DNA of 64,000 nt from CAYOOP01 sp964405685 (GTDB lineage: Bacteria > Pseudomonadota > Alphaproteobacteria > Rickettsiales > SXRF01), in contig CAYOOP010000007.1 in assembly GCA_964405685.1 (NCBI GenBank), forward strand, positions 1 through 64,000. Reading direction: 5' to 3'. Each line of letters opens with the position of its first letter. Position 1 is the stretch's first letter. The notes beneath the pieces are model-generated. The model searched no databases. It was given only the letters and a program-made list of their open reading frames with translations, and was not told the DNA's origin. The position numbers and the translations under genes were made by a program. Of this stretch, positions 7,403 through 16,820 are shown in pieces.

Positions 7403-8107
7403 CTACGCCGCTTCTTTCACACGTGGGCGAACGGAAGTCTGGCCAGCGCCGGCGATGGTTTTGATTTCGCCGGTCAGCTCGCCGCCGCGTTCGATTTCAA
7501 TTTCACCATAAGTGATTTTGCCGCGAACTTTGCCGGAAGCATAGATGATCAGGCGGGATTTCACCGTCAGATCACCTTCGAAAATGCCGCTGATTTCAGC
7601 GTATTCTACTTGCGCGGTACCTTTGAATGAGCCACCTTCGGCCAGTTCCATGATTTGAACATCGGTCACCGTTGCATCAACTTTACCCTCGATCACCAGG
7701 CGATCGCAGGTCGTCACTTCGCCCTTCATCAGGATTTCCGGGCCAACCGTCAACACGCGTTTGGCTTCTTTCGAGATGGAAGACGCAGACGGCATGTAAG
7801 ACGCAGCTGCAGGCGCAGAAGGTTTCGAGGGCTCAGCGCGGCGAGGCTCAGAGAAGCTTGCTGGGCGGAAGCTGCTGGGTGCCGAAACTGTACTGGGACG
7901 TGCAGGTTCGGTGCGTGCAGCCGGGCTGTACGGAGATTGAATCGGTTGCGCAAGCGATGCGGCGGCAGGCGCTTGATTGGCCTGATACGCAGCGGCTTGC
8001 TGTGGCGAAAGAATGTTGACCGTTTCCTTCGTGGTCTCGCCTAAAAGCGAACCTTGTGCGGCGAGGTCAAGCGTGTCGGTGTCGGAATCAGATGGGCGGC
8101 GAAACAT
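7403..8107 (-). CDS. Bactofilin family cytoskeletal protein
   Basis: A 234-residue protein with a disordered, Pro/Ser/Ala-rich N-terminal half and a C-terminal bactofilin domain (about residues 115-225). The domain is recognised from the regular beta-helix pattern: VTTCDRLVIEGKVDATV, then FEGDLTVKSRLIIYASGKV, then GKITYGEIEIERGGEL. Bactofilins polymerise without nucleotide and help set cell shape, stalk or pole structures, or chromosome placement. GGGAG lies ahead of ATG 8107. The N-terminal part is longer than in many bactofilins and may bind membrane or partners. Confidence 0.92.
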   Translation of the reverse strand: MFRRPSDSDTDTLDLAAQGSLLGETTKETVNILSPQQAAAYQANQAPAAASLAQPIQSPYSPAARTEPARPSTVSAPSSFRPASFSEPRRAEPSKPSAPAAASYMPSASSISKEAKRVLTVGPEILMKGEVTTCDRLVIEGKVDATVTDVQIMELAEGGSFKGTAQVEYAEISGIFEGDLTVKSRLIIYASGKVRGKITYGEIEIERGGELTGEIKTIAGAGQTSVRPRVKEAA

Positions 8108-8329
8108 AGGCGATACTCCCGTTGATTTGTGGTTAAATTATTGATGAAACACACTATTTGAGCGTTTAATGCTTTCTTAAGTGTTGGCCCGTAACATTAC
8201 TCCCCCTTTTGATAGCGGATCGCATTGGAAGATTCCAGAGAAATTTTGTGATTGGGCGCGGTTGCTGATATACTAAAACCAATTTAAGAATTTGCAATTG
8301 AGAATTATTCGCAGTAAACTGACGGATGT

Positions 8330-9145
8330 ATGACCCATTTCGCCCGCGAGGAAAAATCACTATCCGCACCCGTCGCAAAGGATAAAGAATCCGCTCATCT
8401 ACCCCGCGACGAAGAGCGCCGTTTTGGACGCAATATTGCGTACGGTATTCAGCAGACCATCGCGTGCTGGGCCACGGATTTTATCGATCCTTTTGTCAGC
8501 AAATGGTACCAAAACCGTTTCGGCAACAAACACCACGAAGTAACGAATAAACACACCTTTGGCGGCGAAGTCGTGGGTGATACTGCGGCCTTTGGCGTCT
8601 ATATCGCCGCCAAGCAAGTATTGGGCACGCCGATTGATGCGGTGGTGGATGTGGTTAAAAATACGTCGGATGGCATGCTAACCAAGCTTGGTAAAAAAGC
8701 GCTCAAACCCTGGGCGCAAGCGGCACACATTTCCGAAGATTCGCCGGCGTATCAGAAAAAACTCAACGCTTATAAGAATCAGCAAGCCGAGAATATGGTC
8801 GACTCCGCCATCATTGCGACCTCTGCCACCGGCCTTAACGTCGGCGCGCAGCGCTACATGTTTGGTAATAAGCAAGGACTGGGGGTGATTCTAGCCAGCA
8901 AAATCGTTGGTGCGTTTATGACGATGGGTGTCATGCTAGGGTTGCGCACTGGCATTCCTACCACCATGGATACGCTCGATAACGAAATCGAAAACCGCTA
9001 CGTCACGCCAATCACCAAACACGCGAAGCGTGCATTGGGTGTCAGAGAATCGGTAGGCGAACGCTACGATCATTTGCCGCGTCCCACGCTGCAGGTCAGC
9101 GAAATCGTGCCCAATGCGCTGACGCCTGCGCTTGTATTACCGTAG
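8330..9145 (+). CDS. Unknown protein with hydrophobic C-terminal half
   Basis: A 271-residue protein starting at ATG 8330, divergent from bactofilin. The first 40 residues are charged. Two glycine- and alanine-rich hydrophobic stretches follow (near GDTAAFGVYIAAKQVLG and ILASKIVGAFMTMGVMLGL) that could be membrane helices. I do not recognise the family. Its last 9 bases overlap the 3' end of the convergent gene at 9137. Codon use looks like that of its neighbours, so it is probably a real lineage-specific gene. Confidence 0.65.
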   Translation: MTHFAREEKSLSAPVAKDKESAHLPRDEERRFGRNIAYGIQQTIACWATDFIDPFVSKWYQNRFGNKHHEVTNKHTFGGEVVGDTAAFGVYIAAKQVLGTPIDAVVDVVKNTSDGMLTKLGKKALKPWAQAAHISEDSPAYQKKLNAYKNQQAENMVDSAIIATSATGLNVGAQRYMFGNKQGLGVILASKIVGAFMTMGVMLGLRTGIPTTMDTLDNEIENRYVTPITKHAKRALGVRESVGERYDHLPRPTLQVSEIVPNALTPALVLP

Positions 9146-9826
9146 CGGGCCGCTAGATTTAGGAATTCTTGTGGAGTGTGGAAGCCTAGGTGATTCTTCC
9201 AGCGACGTCGTGATATCAAGTATCATCGTAAGCGGCACAGAGATAGAGCGCATCATGCGATAGACAATGGATTCTGACGGTTGATCATCATCGTTTACTG
9301 CAACAAGCATTTTTCTTACTTCGCTGATTCTTCCGTAATCTTCACTGCGATACGTAGCGGGTGTAGGAAGACCATTTCCTCCGCCAATCTGCACCCCCAT
9401 TTCGGTTTCTTGTGCAATGTTGGCTAGAGATTGTTGGAGTTTTTGTAAGTATGTATCAAAAACAGCGGTGTGCCACTCTGGCGTAGGTATTCCCAATGCT
9501 TTATGTTCCGGACGTTCTAGCCTTGGGTTAGGAATAGGCAGGTAAAGCTTTGGAAGACGGCTTTTAATCGCGGCATTGATATCCTCTTTAACGCTCTCTT
9601 CATCAATATCTTCAGAGGCATCTTTGGTAGTGTATTTCGCAGGACATTCATCGTTCAGCCAAGCGTTGCGAAATTTTAAAATGGCCTCAGAGGCATCGGA
9701 TGCTAACATTTTACGTACCGCCAATTTTTCTTCACGCGAACAGGTGCGCACATAAGCATCCCACAAATCTTCATCGTAAAAGCCATTATTTCCGAGAAAA
9801 TGACTGAGCTGGAAAACAGCTGCCAT
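9137..9826 (-). CDS. Unknown protein downstream of serA
   Basis: A 229-residue soluble protein whose ATG directly follows the serA stop codon, so it is almost certainly translated from the serA mRNA. The N-terminal part looks helical and acidic (ACSREEKLAVRKMLASDASEAILKF is split over two helices). The sequence is less GC-rich than serA. I see no recognisable motif. It converges with and overlaps the unknown gene at 8330-9145 by 9 bases. Confidence 0.6.
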   Translation of the reverse strand: MAAVFQLSHFLGNNGFYDEDLWDAYVRTCSREEKLAVRKMLASDASEAILKFRNAWLNDECPAKYTTKDASEDIDEESVKEDINAAIKSRLPKLYLPIPNPRLERPEHKALGIPTPEWHTAVFDTYLQKLQQSLANIAQETEMGVQIGGGNGLPTPATYRSEDYGRISEVRKMLVAVNDDDQPSESIVYRMMRSISVPLTMILDITTSLEESPRLPHSTRIPKSSGPLR

Positions 9827-11401
9827 TTAAAACACCAGCACTTTTGCTTGTTTCACCATGGGCAGGGCGGTCACTTCTTTCAGTACATCCGCGCTGATGT
9901 CGTTGTCTACCTCCAGTAGTGCCACCGCATCGCCATAGGCTTCCGAGCGGCCCAGGTGGAAGTTTGCGATGTTGATCTTATTCTTGCCGAGCACGCCGCC
10001 GAGGCTGCCGATGAACCCGGGCTTGTCTTCGTTGTTCACATAGAGCATGCGCGGCCCGAGGCCTGCTTCGAGCTTAATATCGTTGATGGCGGTCAAGCGT
10101 GGTTTGTCCGCAAACAGTGTGCCCGAAACGCTACGTGTGCGTTTCTCAGTCGTCACAGTGATTTTAATCAGCGTTTGATAGTCCGATGCCTTATCGTTCG
10201 TCGTCACCTTCACATCAATGCCGCGTTCTTTCGCAATCGTCGGCGCATTCACCATATTGACCGAATCAATGAGTGGTGAAAGCAAACCCTTTAGCGCCAC
10301 CGCAACAAGCGGCTTGGTGTTAAGCCCAGCCACCTTGCCTTCGAAGGCGATTTCAATGGATTTCAAACCCGTTTCGGTAAGCTGCCCGGCAAAACTTCCG
10401 AGTTGATCGGCGAGGGTGATGTAGGGTTTCAATTTTATTGCATCTTCCGCGGAAAGCGAAGGAATATTGAGTGCATTGGTTACTGCGCCAGTGACTAAAT
10501 AATCTGCCATTTGTTCCGCCACTTGCACGGCCACATTTTCCTGCGCTTCATTGGTAGATGCACCAAGGTGCGGCGTACAGATCACTTGCGGCATGCCAAA
10601 CAGCACGTTGGTTTTTGCCGGTTCTTCTTCGAATACATCCAGCGCCGCGCCGGCCACTTGGCCGGATTCAATCGCGGTTTTCAAATCCGCTTCGTTCACC
10701 AAACCACCACGCGCGCAGTTGACGATACGCACGCCTTTTTTGCATTTCGCCAGCGCATCTTTATTCAAAATATTTTTAGTTTGTTCGGTGAGCGGTGTGT
10801 GTAGCGTAATGAAATCCGCACGTTTCAGCAGATCGTCCAGTTCCACTTTTTCAATATTGACGCTCTCGGCTTTTTCACGCGAGAGAAAAGGATCATACGC
10901 AATCACGCGCATTTTGAGGCCTTGCGCGCGATCAGCGACAATACCGCCAATGTTGCCGCAACCAATCAACCCCAGGGTTTTGCCCGCAAGTTCCACACCC
11001 ATGAATGCGTTTTTTTCCCATTTGCCGGCATGGGTGGAGGCGCTTGCTTGCGGAATTTGGCGTGCGAGCGACATCATGAGTGCAACGGTGTGTTCCGCCG
11101 TCGTCACCGAATTGCCAAACGGCGTATTCATGACCACGACGCCCTTGGCGGTGGCCGCAGGAACATCCACATTGTCGACGCCAATACCTGCGCGGCCGAC
11201 GACTTTCAGCTTGGTCGCAATGTCAATGACTGCTTTGTTGACTTTGGTTGCCGAACGCACGGCGATACCATCGTACTCACCTGCAATTTTCAGCAACTCT
11301 TCGGGCGTGAGGCCCGTTTTCACATCGGCGTCCACGCCGCGTTGCTTGAACACGTCGATCGCTTGAGGGGAAAGTTTATCGGCAATAAGTACTTTTGGCA
11401 T
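9827..11401 (-). CDS. serA: D-3-phosphoglycerate dehydrogenase
   Basis: Catalyses the first step of serine synthesis, oxidising 3-phosphoglycerate to 3-phosphohydroxypyruvate with NAD. The protein is the long form (524 residues): substrate and NAD domains with the dinucleotide motif GLIGCGNIGG near residue 145, catalytic Arg in NCARGG and His in CTPHLG, an intervening ASB-type domain, and a C-terminal ACT domain (NNEDKPGFIGSLGGVLG) that usually senses serine. serC lies 1.4 kb upstream on the same strand, so the two serine genes are nearly together. Confidence 0.96.
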   Translation of the reverse strand: MPKVLIADKLSPQAIDVFKQRGVDADVKTGLTPEELLKIAGEYDGIAVRSATKVNKAVIDIATKLKVVGRAGIGVDNVDVPAATAKGVVVMNTPFGNSVTTAEHTVALMMSLARQIPQASASTHAGKWEKNAFMGVELAGKTLGLIGCGNIGGIVADRAQGLKMRVIAYDPFLSREKAESVNIEKVELDDLLKRADFITLHTPLTEQTKNILNKDALAKCKKGVRIVNCARGGLVNEADLKTAIESGQVAGAALDVFEEEPAKTNVLFGMPQVICTPHLGASTNEAQENVAVQVAEQMADYLVTGAVTNALNIPSLSAEDAIKLKPYITLADQLGSFAGQLTETGLKSIEIAFEGKVAGLNTKPLVAVALKGLLSPLIDSVNMVNAPTIAKERGIDVKVTTNDKASDYQTLIKITVTTEKRTRSVSGTLFADKPRLTAINDIKLEAGLGPRMLYVNNEDKPGFIGSLGGVLGKNKINIANFHLGRSEAYGDAVALLEVDNDISADVLKEVTALPMVKQAKVLVF

Positions 11402-11473
11402 TTTCTTATTCTCTGTTTTAAAAGGGTGGAGAGGCCTCAGTTTATAAATGAAGCCTGGGCGAATATCAATTGG

Positions 11474-12793
11474 CTAGAACGCGCCGATTTGTGTCACCCA
11501 CAAGCCTATGGAAAGCATGATAAAACCGATCGCCAGCCCATTGCCGACGCGGGCGACTGTTTCGCGGCCTGCACGCATGTGCCAGCTAATCGTTTTAGCA
11601 AAAATAATAGTGTAAATCGCGGTGATGGGGAAGATATAGCGCACATCACCGATGCCTAAAATATGCATGTGCACGAAGCGCAGCGCCATTACCATCCCCG
11701 TCATCATCGCAAGAAATAGGCCAAGGAGATAGAGTTGTCGGCGCTCTTGCGTTGTCGCGTGGCGCCATCCGAACACGAAACCGATCAGCGTATAGATCAG
11801 CACCGCGAGCCACACCGCACCCAGTGCAAACACCAGCGACCAGGCCGTCCATGTTGTGTATTCCCCTAAGATGGCGGAGCGCAGGTAGAAGTGCCAAAAA
11901 TATTGCAAACACGGCCCTTCGTTGGGTGTGAGGACGGTGGAGGTCAGGAACTGCCATGGATTGAAATAGAAAAAAGTGGCGGCAAGCTCCTTGAGCGAAT
12001 ATGCACCGCGCACACCCGAAAAATCCGTGTCCGGCACCATGCCCGCATGCAGTGCGGACAGTTTGTAACACGCAAGCGCGAAGAGCACAGAGACCACCAT
12101 GCGTGGACTCAATATAGAGCGCCAAGCGTGGCGGTTTGTGTAGAGCGCGTACAAGAGAAACATGCACACAACGGCAAGAAAGAAAATTCCCAGATTGCGC
12201 GCAAGCAGCAACACACCGGCGCATAGAAAGCCATTGGCAAGCTGCGTGGTTTTCTTTTCGGTCACATAGCCGAGCAGCGCATAAATCACACCGATTTGGC
12301 CGATATAAGCGAAGCTATCCACATGAAGGCGCGCGCTGATTGCGATGCCAATCGGCCAGAAAACCACCATGCAAAGCGCGAGATAATAGGGGATACCAGC
12401 GAGTGTCTTTCGCAGCAGTAGACTTGCCAACAGCAGATATCCCGCAGTGCACGCAACCGACAGATGCCGCACCATCTGAAAGGGGTCGGCCACGCTTTGT
12501 GCGAGCGAGTAGAGCGCTGTTGCAGCCAGATAATAGGTCGGCAAGTGATGCGCGGCCTTGATGCCTTTTTCGTGATGATAAGGCAAGGCGTGATGCTCGT
12601 AGATATAGCGGATATAAGCCTTGTGCGAATCCACATCCAGGCTGAAATCATAAGCGGTAGAATGGTAGAGATAGACGTAGCAAAGCGCGAGGCCTGCAAG
12701 CACAATGGCGATCGATTTCCAATCGAAGGCAAGCCGCTTTAGTACACAAGCTACCGCAAACATCACGGGCAGCCAGAGTGTGGAGTACAGCAA
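11474..12793 (-). CDS. Polytopic membrane protein, GT-C glycosyltransferase-like
   Basis: A 439-residue protein with about ten hydrophobic segments. The first large outside loop has SLDVDSHKAYIRYIYEHHALP and then AAHHLPTYYLAATALY. This acidic-loop pattern followed by H-x-P-x-Y is seen in GT-C enzymes that use polyprenyl-phosphate sugars. I infer a role in cell-surface glycan or lipid modification, but no family signature is decisive. The start lies 2 bases after the serC stop, so it is expressed between serC and serA. Confidence 0.7.
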   Translation of the reverse strand: MLYSTLWLPVMFAVACVLKRLAFDWKSIAIVLAGLALCYVYLYHSTAYDFSLDVDSHKAYIRYIYEHHALPYHHEKGIKAAHHLPTYYLAATALYSLAQSVADPFQMVRHLSVACTAGYLLLASLLLRKTLAGIPYYLALCMVVFWPIGIAISARLHVDSFAYIGQIGVIYALLGYVTEKKTTQLANGFLCAGVLLLARNLGIFFLAVVCMFLLYALYTNRHAWRSILSPRMVVSVLFALACYKLSALHAGMVPDTDFSGVRGAYSLKELAATFFYFNPWQFLTSTVLTPNEGPCLQYFWHFYLRSAILGEYTTWTAWSLVFALGAVWLAVLIYTLIGFVFGWRHATTQERRQLYLLGLFLAMMTGMVMALRFVHMHILGIGDVRYIFPITAIYTIIFAKTISWHMRAGRETVARVGNGLAIGFIMLSIGLWVTQIGAF

Positions 12794-12795
12794 GC

Positions 12796-13959
12796 TTAGG
12801 CCGCTTTGCTTAAGGAAGCACTGACCTCACCCCACGCCCAGTCGAGCCACGGTGTAAGGGCTTCAATGTCTTTGGTCTCAACCGTTGCACCGCCCCATAT
12901 ACGCAGGCCCGCCGGCGCATCGCGATACGCGCCGATGTCATACGCCACGCCTTCTTTTTCAAGCGCGGATGCCAGTTTTTTCGCGATCTCCGCTTGTGCT
13001 TCCGGTGTTTGCTTCAAATAGTTGGGATCAACGATTTTAAAGCAGATGGAGGTGCAGCTGCGTGTGGCTTTATCTTCAGCAAGAAAATCAATCCACGGTG
13101 TATTTTCCACCCATTTTGTGAGCGCAGCGAGGTTGGCTTCTGAGCGTTTGACGAGGCCTTTGATACCACCCACTGAGGCTGCCCAGTTGAGCCCATCCAG
13201 CGCATCTTCCACGCAGAGCATGGAAGGTGTGTTAATGGTTTCGCCTTTGAAAATGCCTTCAATCAACTTGCCGCCTTTCGCAAGTTGGAAAATTTTCGGC
13301 ATCGGCCAGTTCGGGGTATATTCGCATAAGCGTTTTACTGCACGTGGCGACAATGCAATCATCCCATGTGCACCTTCACCGCCCAGCACTTTTTGCCACG
13401 ACCAGGTGACGACATCGATCTTGTCCCACGCCATCTCCATCGCAAATACGGCAGACGTTGCATCACAAATCACCAAGCCTTCGCGGTCAGCAGCAATCCA
13501 GTCCGCATTCGGCACGCGTACACCACTGGTGGTGCCGTTCCAGGTAAAAATGCAATCGCGCGCAGGGTTATATTTTGAGAGGTCCGGCAGCTTGCCGTAG
13601 CCCGCCTCATAAATATTGAGGTCCGAAAGTTTCAGCTGTTTTTTGCAATCCGCGCCCCAAGTGGAACCAAAACTTTCCCATGCGAATACATCCACACCGC
13701 GGGAACCAAGCAACGACCACATCGCCATTTCAATCGCGCCCGTGTCCGAGGCCGGCACAATACCAAGCACCCAGTCAGGAGGCATTTCCAGCACCGCTTT
13801 GCTTTTTTCAATCACATCAGCGAGTTTGGTTTTGCCGATTTTCGCGCGGTGCGAACGGCCAAGTGCGGCGTCTTTCAAGCCATCCAAAGACCAGCCGGGG
13901 CGTTTGGCGCACGGGCCGGAAGAAAAGCAGGGGTTTTGAGGTCTGGCGGTCGGTTTCAT
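12796..13959 (-). CDS. serC: Phosphoserine aminotransferase
   Basis: Converts 3-phosphohydroxypyruvate and glutamate to phosphoserine, the second step of serine synthesis, using PLP. The 387-residue protein begins with the NPCFSSGPCAKRPGW segment seen in the alphaproteobacterial branch of SerC. The PLP lysine lies in TWSWQKVLGGEGAHG. Its start overlaps the upstream hydrolase stop by 4 bases (ATGA). serA follows beyond the membrane protein gene. Confidence 0.95.
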   Translation of the reverse strand: MKPTARPQNPCFSSGPCAKRPGWSLDGLKDAALGRSHRAKIGKTKLADVIEKSKAVLEMPPDWVLGIVPASDTGAIEMAMWSLLGSRGVDVFAWESFGSTWGADCKKQLKLSDLNIYEAGYGKLPDLSKYNPARDCIFTWNGTTSGVRVPNADWIAADREGLVICDATSAVFAMEMAWDKIDVVTWSWQKVLGGEGAHGMIALSPRAVKRLCEYTPNWPMPKIFQLAKGGKLIEGIFKGETINTPSMLCVEDALDGLNWAASVGGIKGLVKRSEANLAALTKWVENTPWIDFLAEDKATRSCTSICFKIVDPNYLKQTPEAQAEIAKKLASALEKEGVAYDIGAYRDAPAGLRIWGGATVETKDIEALTPWLDWAWGEVSASLSKAA

Positions 13960-14711
13960 GATGTGGTTCCTTTTGCTGCTTGTAATAGCGCTTCAAGCGC
14001 TCGTGTCAACAATTCCAGGTGTTCAGGCTCTGAAAGTCTATGATTTCCGCCTTCGACCAGCGTAAGCTTAGAAAACGGCACACGCTTGGCGAGTTCTTTG
14101 CCGAGTGCTACGGGCACATCTTCGTCCTTCGTACCGTGAATAAAATGGGCGGGGCAGGGCAGGTTGATGGTGCGGTCGTTTAGCAATAAATGGTTGCGGC
14201 CCTCTTCGATGAGTTTGCGCGTAATGTTATAAGGCTCGCCGCCGTAGCAATTGGGAATAGGGAAATAGCCATCGCGGGCGAGCTGTTCTTTTTGTGCATC
14301 AGTAGTTTTTTGCCAAATGAGCCGTTCGGTAAAATCCGGCGCAGCGGCAATGCCAATCAGTCCACTCACTCGTGCGGGCCGTTTCTTTGCCAGCAACAGA
14401 GCAATCCACCCGCCCATGCTGGAGCCAACCAGAATTTGTTTTCCTTTCGTCACTTCATCAAACACCACGAGGCTGTCGGCCAGCCAATCGCCAATCGTAC
14501 CTTCTTCAAATGTGCCACCGGAAGCGCCATGCCCGCCGTAATCAAACCGCGTGAACGCAATGCCTTTGCTCGTGCAATAATCATACAGTGCCTGGGCCTT
14601 CTGCCCCGTCATGTCGGATTTAAATCCGGTGAAAAACATCACGCCCGGTTCGCTGCCTACAAGCGTTTCATAGGCGATGGGGTAGCGTGGTGTGGTAAGA
14701 AATTCAGGCAT
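13956..14711 (-). CDS. Alpha/beta hydrolase
   Basis: A 251-residue alpha/beta-hydrolase-fold protein. It has the oxyanion region (GFKSDMTGQKA), the nucleophile elbow GSSMGGW, the acid in HGTKDEDVP and the histidine in EGGNHRLSE. The substrate cannot be told; similar proteins act as carboxylesterases or thioesterases. I prefer ATG 14711, which overlaps the yoeB stop by 8 bases; an in-frame ATG at 14750 would overlap yoeB by 47. Either way it sits downstream of the toxin-antitoxin pair and overlaps serC by ATGA. Confidence 0.88.
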   Translation of the reverse strand: MPEFLTTPRYPIAYETLVGSEPGVMFFTGFKSDMTGQKAQALYDYCTSKGIAFTRFDYGGHGASGGTFEEGTIGDWLADSLVVFDEVTKGKQILVGSSMGGWIALLLAKKRPARVSGLIGIAAAPDFTERLIWQKTTDAQKEQLARDGYFPIPNCYGGEPYNITRKLIEEGRNHLLLNDRTINLPCPAHFIHGTKDEDVPVALGKELAKRVPFSKLTLVEGGNHRLSEPEHLELLTRALEALLQAAKGTTS

Positions 14712-14964
14712 CGTAGTGATAGCGGCATTGGGCGATGATGAGTTCGTCATCCTCTACCATATAAACCAAACGATGTTCTTCCGTAATGCGGCGCGACCAG
14801 AAACCGGACAGGTTATGCAACAGCGGTTCAGGTTTGCCAAGTCCACCAAAGGGTGTTCGTTGAATATCTTTGATCAGTTGGTTGATCTTTTTGACCACAT
14901 GTTTATCGTGTTTTTGCCAGTCGCAATATTGTTCCCACGCGATAGGATCGAAACACACGTTCAT
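14704..14964 (-). CDS. yoeB: YoeB-type mRNA interferase toxin
   Basis: An 86-residue toxin that cleaves mRNA in the ribosomal A site. It closely follows the YoeB pattern: DWQKHDKHVVKKINQLIKD, TPFGGLGKPEPLLHNLSG, FWSRRITEEHRLVY and C-terminal CRYHY. These include the catalytic glutamate, arginine and histidine of the family. Its start overlaps the antitoxin stop (ATGA 14961-14964), the usual coupling. The downstream hydrolase gene overlaps its 3' end. Confidence 0.95.
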   Translation of the reverse strand: MNVCFDPIAWEQYCDWQKHDKHVVKKINQLIKDIQRTPFGGLGKPEPLLHNLSGFWSRRITEEHRLVYMVEDDELIIAQCRYHYDA

Positions 14965-15218
14965 GCGGGCAATAGCTTGCGTTTTTTGTAGTTTCCTTTG
15001 CGGATATTCGCTACCGCCTTGAGCAGCACTTTGGCATTGGCTGGGCTTCTGAGCAGATACATGGTTTCTTCAAGAGAGTTATAGTTCTCAAGCGACATCA
15101 TCACGACCGGTTTAGCGCCGCGTTGCCGGGTGATGATGATGGGGGTAGCATCATCATAGGTTTTATCCATCAGCTCTTTCAGATGGGCGCGGGCTTCCGT
15201 GTAATTGACAATTTCCAT
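14961..15218 (-). CDS. yefM: YefM-type antitoxin
   Basis: An 85-residue Phd/YefM antitoxin. The N-terminal DNA-binding part starts MEIVNYTEARAHLKELMD and the conserved PVVMMSLENYNSLEETMYLL helix follows; the basic C-terminal tail would wrap the toxin. GGAGG lies just upstream of ATG 15218, and a 9-bp palindrome (15234-15261) upstream of that is the likely operator for self-repression. Translated together with yoeB. Confidence 0.95.
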   Translation of the reverse strand: MEIVNYTEARAHLKELMDKTYDDATPIIITRQRGAKPVVMMSLENYNSLEETMYLLRSPANAKVLLKAVANIRKGNYKKRKLLPA

Positions 15219-15233
15219 AATCCCTCCAAATAA

Positions 15234-15261
15234 GTACGTATAACTGTACCATTATACGTAC
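15234..15261. promoter_or_regulatory. Likely YefM/YoeB operator
   Basis: A perfect inverted repeat gtacgtata / tatacgtac with a 10-base centre lies 16 bases upstream of the yefM start. YefM antitoxins bind palindromes in this position, often with TGTACA-like centres; here the spacer holds ctgtacc. The site is AT-rich compared with the flanks and fits a repressed promoter. Confidence 0.7.
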
Positions 15262-15267
15262 AGTTTG

Positions 15268-16143
15268 TCAACCCTCATAATGCATGCCTTGACTGATGGT
15301 TTTGTCTTGCCATTTTTCGTCCACTTTGACGAAGAGCGTGAGATGTACTTTTTTCTCCAGCATTTTTTCTAGCTCACGGCGTACTGCTTCGCCGGCGCGT
15401 TTGATGGTTTCGCCACCTTTGCCGATTACCATTTTCTTGTGGTTCTCACGCGTAACAATCACGGCTTGTTTGATGACGACCGCCGTTTTTTTCTCTTCCC
15501 AGCTTTCCGGCACTACGGTGAGGTTGTAGGGCAGTTCCTGCTGCAGAATCAAAAACAATTTTTCGCGGGTGATTTCGGCGGCGAGGTTTTTCATTGGCAC
15601 ATCACTCGCCTGGTCTTCCGGGTACAGCCAGGCTTGTGCGGGTAACTGTTCTGCCATCCAGCGTTTCAGTTCGTTCAAGCCATCTCCTGTTTTGGCGGAG
15701 ACCATGAAAATCGCATCCAGCGCATGCTGCGCGGAAAGTTCTTTCACGCGTTCCAGGAGCGCCGGTTTTTTTACCTTATCGATTTTGTTCAGCACCAGCG
15801 CCATGGGTCCACGCTTGCTTAAGTTTGCAATCAGCGCATGGGTCTCTTCGCGCAACTCCCAATTTGCATCGAGCACCAGCGCCAGCGCATCCACACCCTT
15901 TGCGCCCGCGTAAGCCTCCTTCACCAGCGATTGCTCGAATTTCTGTTTTGCATCAAAAATCCCGGGTGTGTCCACCAACACCACTTGCGCGTTACCTTCA
16001 CAAAACACGCCGCGCACGCATACGCGTGTGGTTTGCACCTTGGGCGTGACGATCGATATTTTTTGGCCGACGAGTGCATTCACCAGCGTCGATTTCCCCG
16101 CATTCGGCGGGCCGGCAATGGCGATGAGGCCGCAAGTGGTCAT
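15268..16143 (-). CDS. era: GTPase Era
   Basis: An essential GTPase that helps mature the 30S subunit. The 291-residue protein has G1 GPPNAGKST, G3 VDTPGIF and G4 NKID, and a C-terminal KH RNA-binding domain (KTAVVIKQAVIVTRENHKK, then GKGGETIKRAGEAVR). Its start overlaps the rnc stop by 4 bases, keeping the classic lepB-rnc-era order. Length is normal. Confidence 0.97.
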   Translation of the reverse strand: MTTCGLIAIAGPPNAGKSTLVNALVGQKISIVTPKVQTTRVCVRGVFCEGNAQVVLVDTPGIFDAKQKFEQSLVKEAYAGAKGVDALALVLDANWELREETHALIANLSKRGPMALVLNKIDKVKKPALLERVKELSAQHALDAIFMVSAKTGDGLNELKRWMAEQLPAQAWLYPEDQASDVPMKNLAAEITREKLFLILQQELPYNLTVVPESWEEKKTAVVIKQAVIVTRENHKKMVIGKGGETIKRAGEAVRRELEKMLEKKVHLTLFVKVDEKWQDKTISQGMHYEG

Positions 16144-16820
16144 AGTGTGTCCAGCAACGCTTTGGCAGCCGCTTGTTCCGCTGTGCGTTTGGAAGCGGCG
16201 GTGGCTTTGGCTGCAGGGTAGCCCTTTACGCTGACTTCTATGGTAAATACAGGCGCATGCGCCGGGCCGGAGTTTTCAATTACCGTATAGACCGGTAGCG
16301 GTAGGCCTCGGCCTTGCGCCCATTCCTGCAGACTGGTTTTGGCATCTTTGGGCGCGGCGCTTGCACTCTCAAGTTTTGACTGCCAGTGGCGCTGTATGAA
16401 AGGCGTGGCCGCTGCCATGCCGCCATCCAAATACAGCGCACCGATGATGGCTTCAACCATGTCCTCCAAATTGGAATCAGTTTCGCGGCCACCGCTGGCA
16501 ATTTCGCTTGCAGACAGTTGTAGATGTGTGCCAAGCGCTGCTTCTTTTGCAATTTCTACCAGCGTTTCACCGCGCACCAGCGCGGCTTGTCTACGCGCTA
16601 GTTCGCCCTCGGATTCGCTAGGAAATGCTTCATAAAGCATGTGCGCAACCACAAGCCCAAGCACCGCATCGCCCAGAAATTCAAGACGCTGGTTGTTGGT
16701 AGTTTTGTTGAAACTGGGGTGAGTGAGTGCGAGCGTCAACAACGTGCTATTCTGGAATTGATAGCCAAGCAGTGTGTTGAGAGCAGTAATGTCAGCGAAT
16801 GATTTTGACAAAGCGGTCAC
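16140..16820 (-). CDS. rnc: Ribonuclease III
   Basis: Cleaves double-stranded RNA in rRNA precursors and mRNAs. The 226-residue protein has the signature QRLEFLGDAVLGLVV near residue 43, the second acidic cluster in DSNLEDMVEAIIGALYLDGG, and a C-terminal dsRNA-binding domain ending KATAASKRTAEQAAAKAL. The only good start, ATG 16820, overlaps the lepB 3' end by 29 bases. It is co-transcribed with lepB and era. Confidence 0.96.
   Translation of the reverse strand: MTALSKSFADITALNTLLGYQFQNSTLLTLALTHPSFNKTTNNQRLEFLGDAVLGLVVAHMLYEAFPSESEGELARRQAALVRGETLVEIAKEAALGTHLQLSASEIASGGRETDSNLEDMVEAIIGALYLDGGMAAATPFIQRHWQSKLESASAAPKDAKTSLQEWAQGRGLPLPVYTVIENSGPAHAPVFTIEVSVKGYPAAKATAASKRTAEQAAAKALLDTL

Noticed and set aside
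10551..11366. Long open frame on the plus strand opposite serA
   Set aside because: It is the antisense shadow of a strongly conserved gene; the protein has no sensible composition and no ribosome site.
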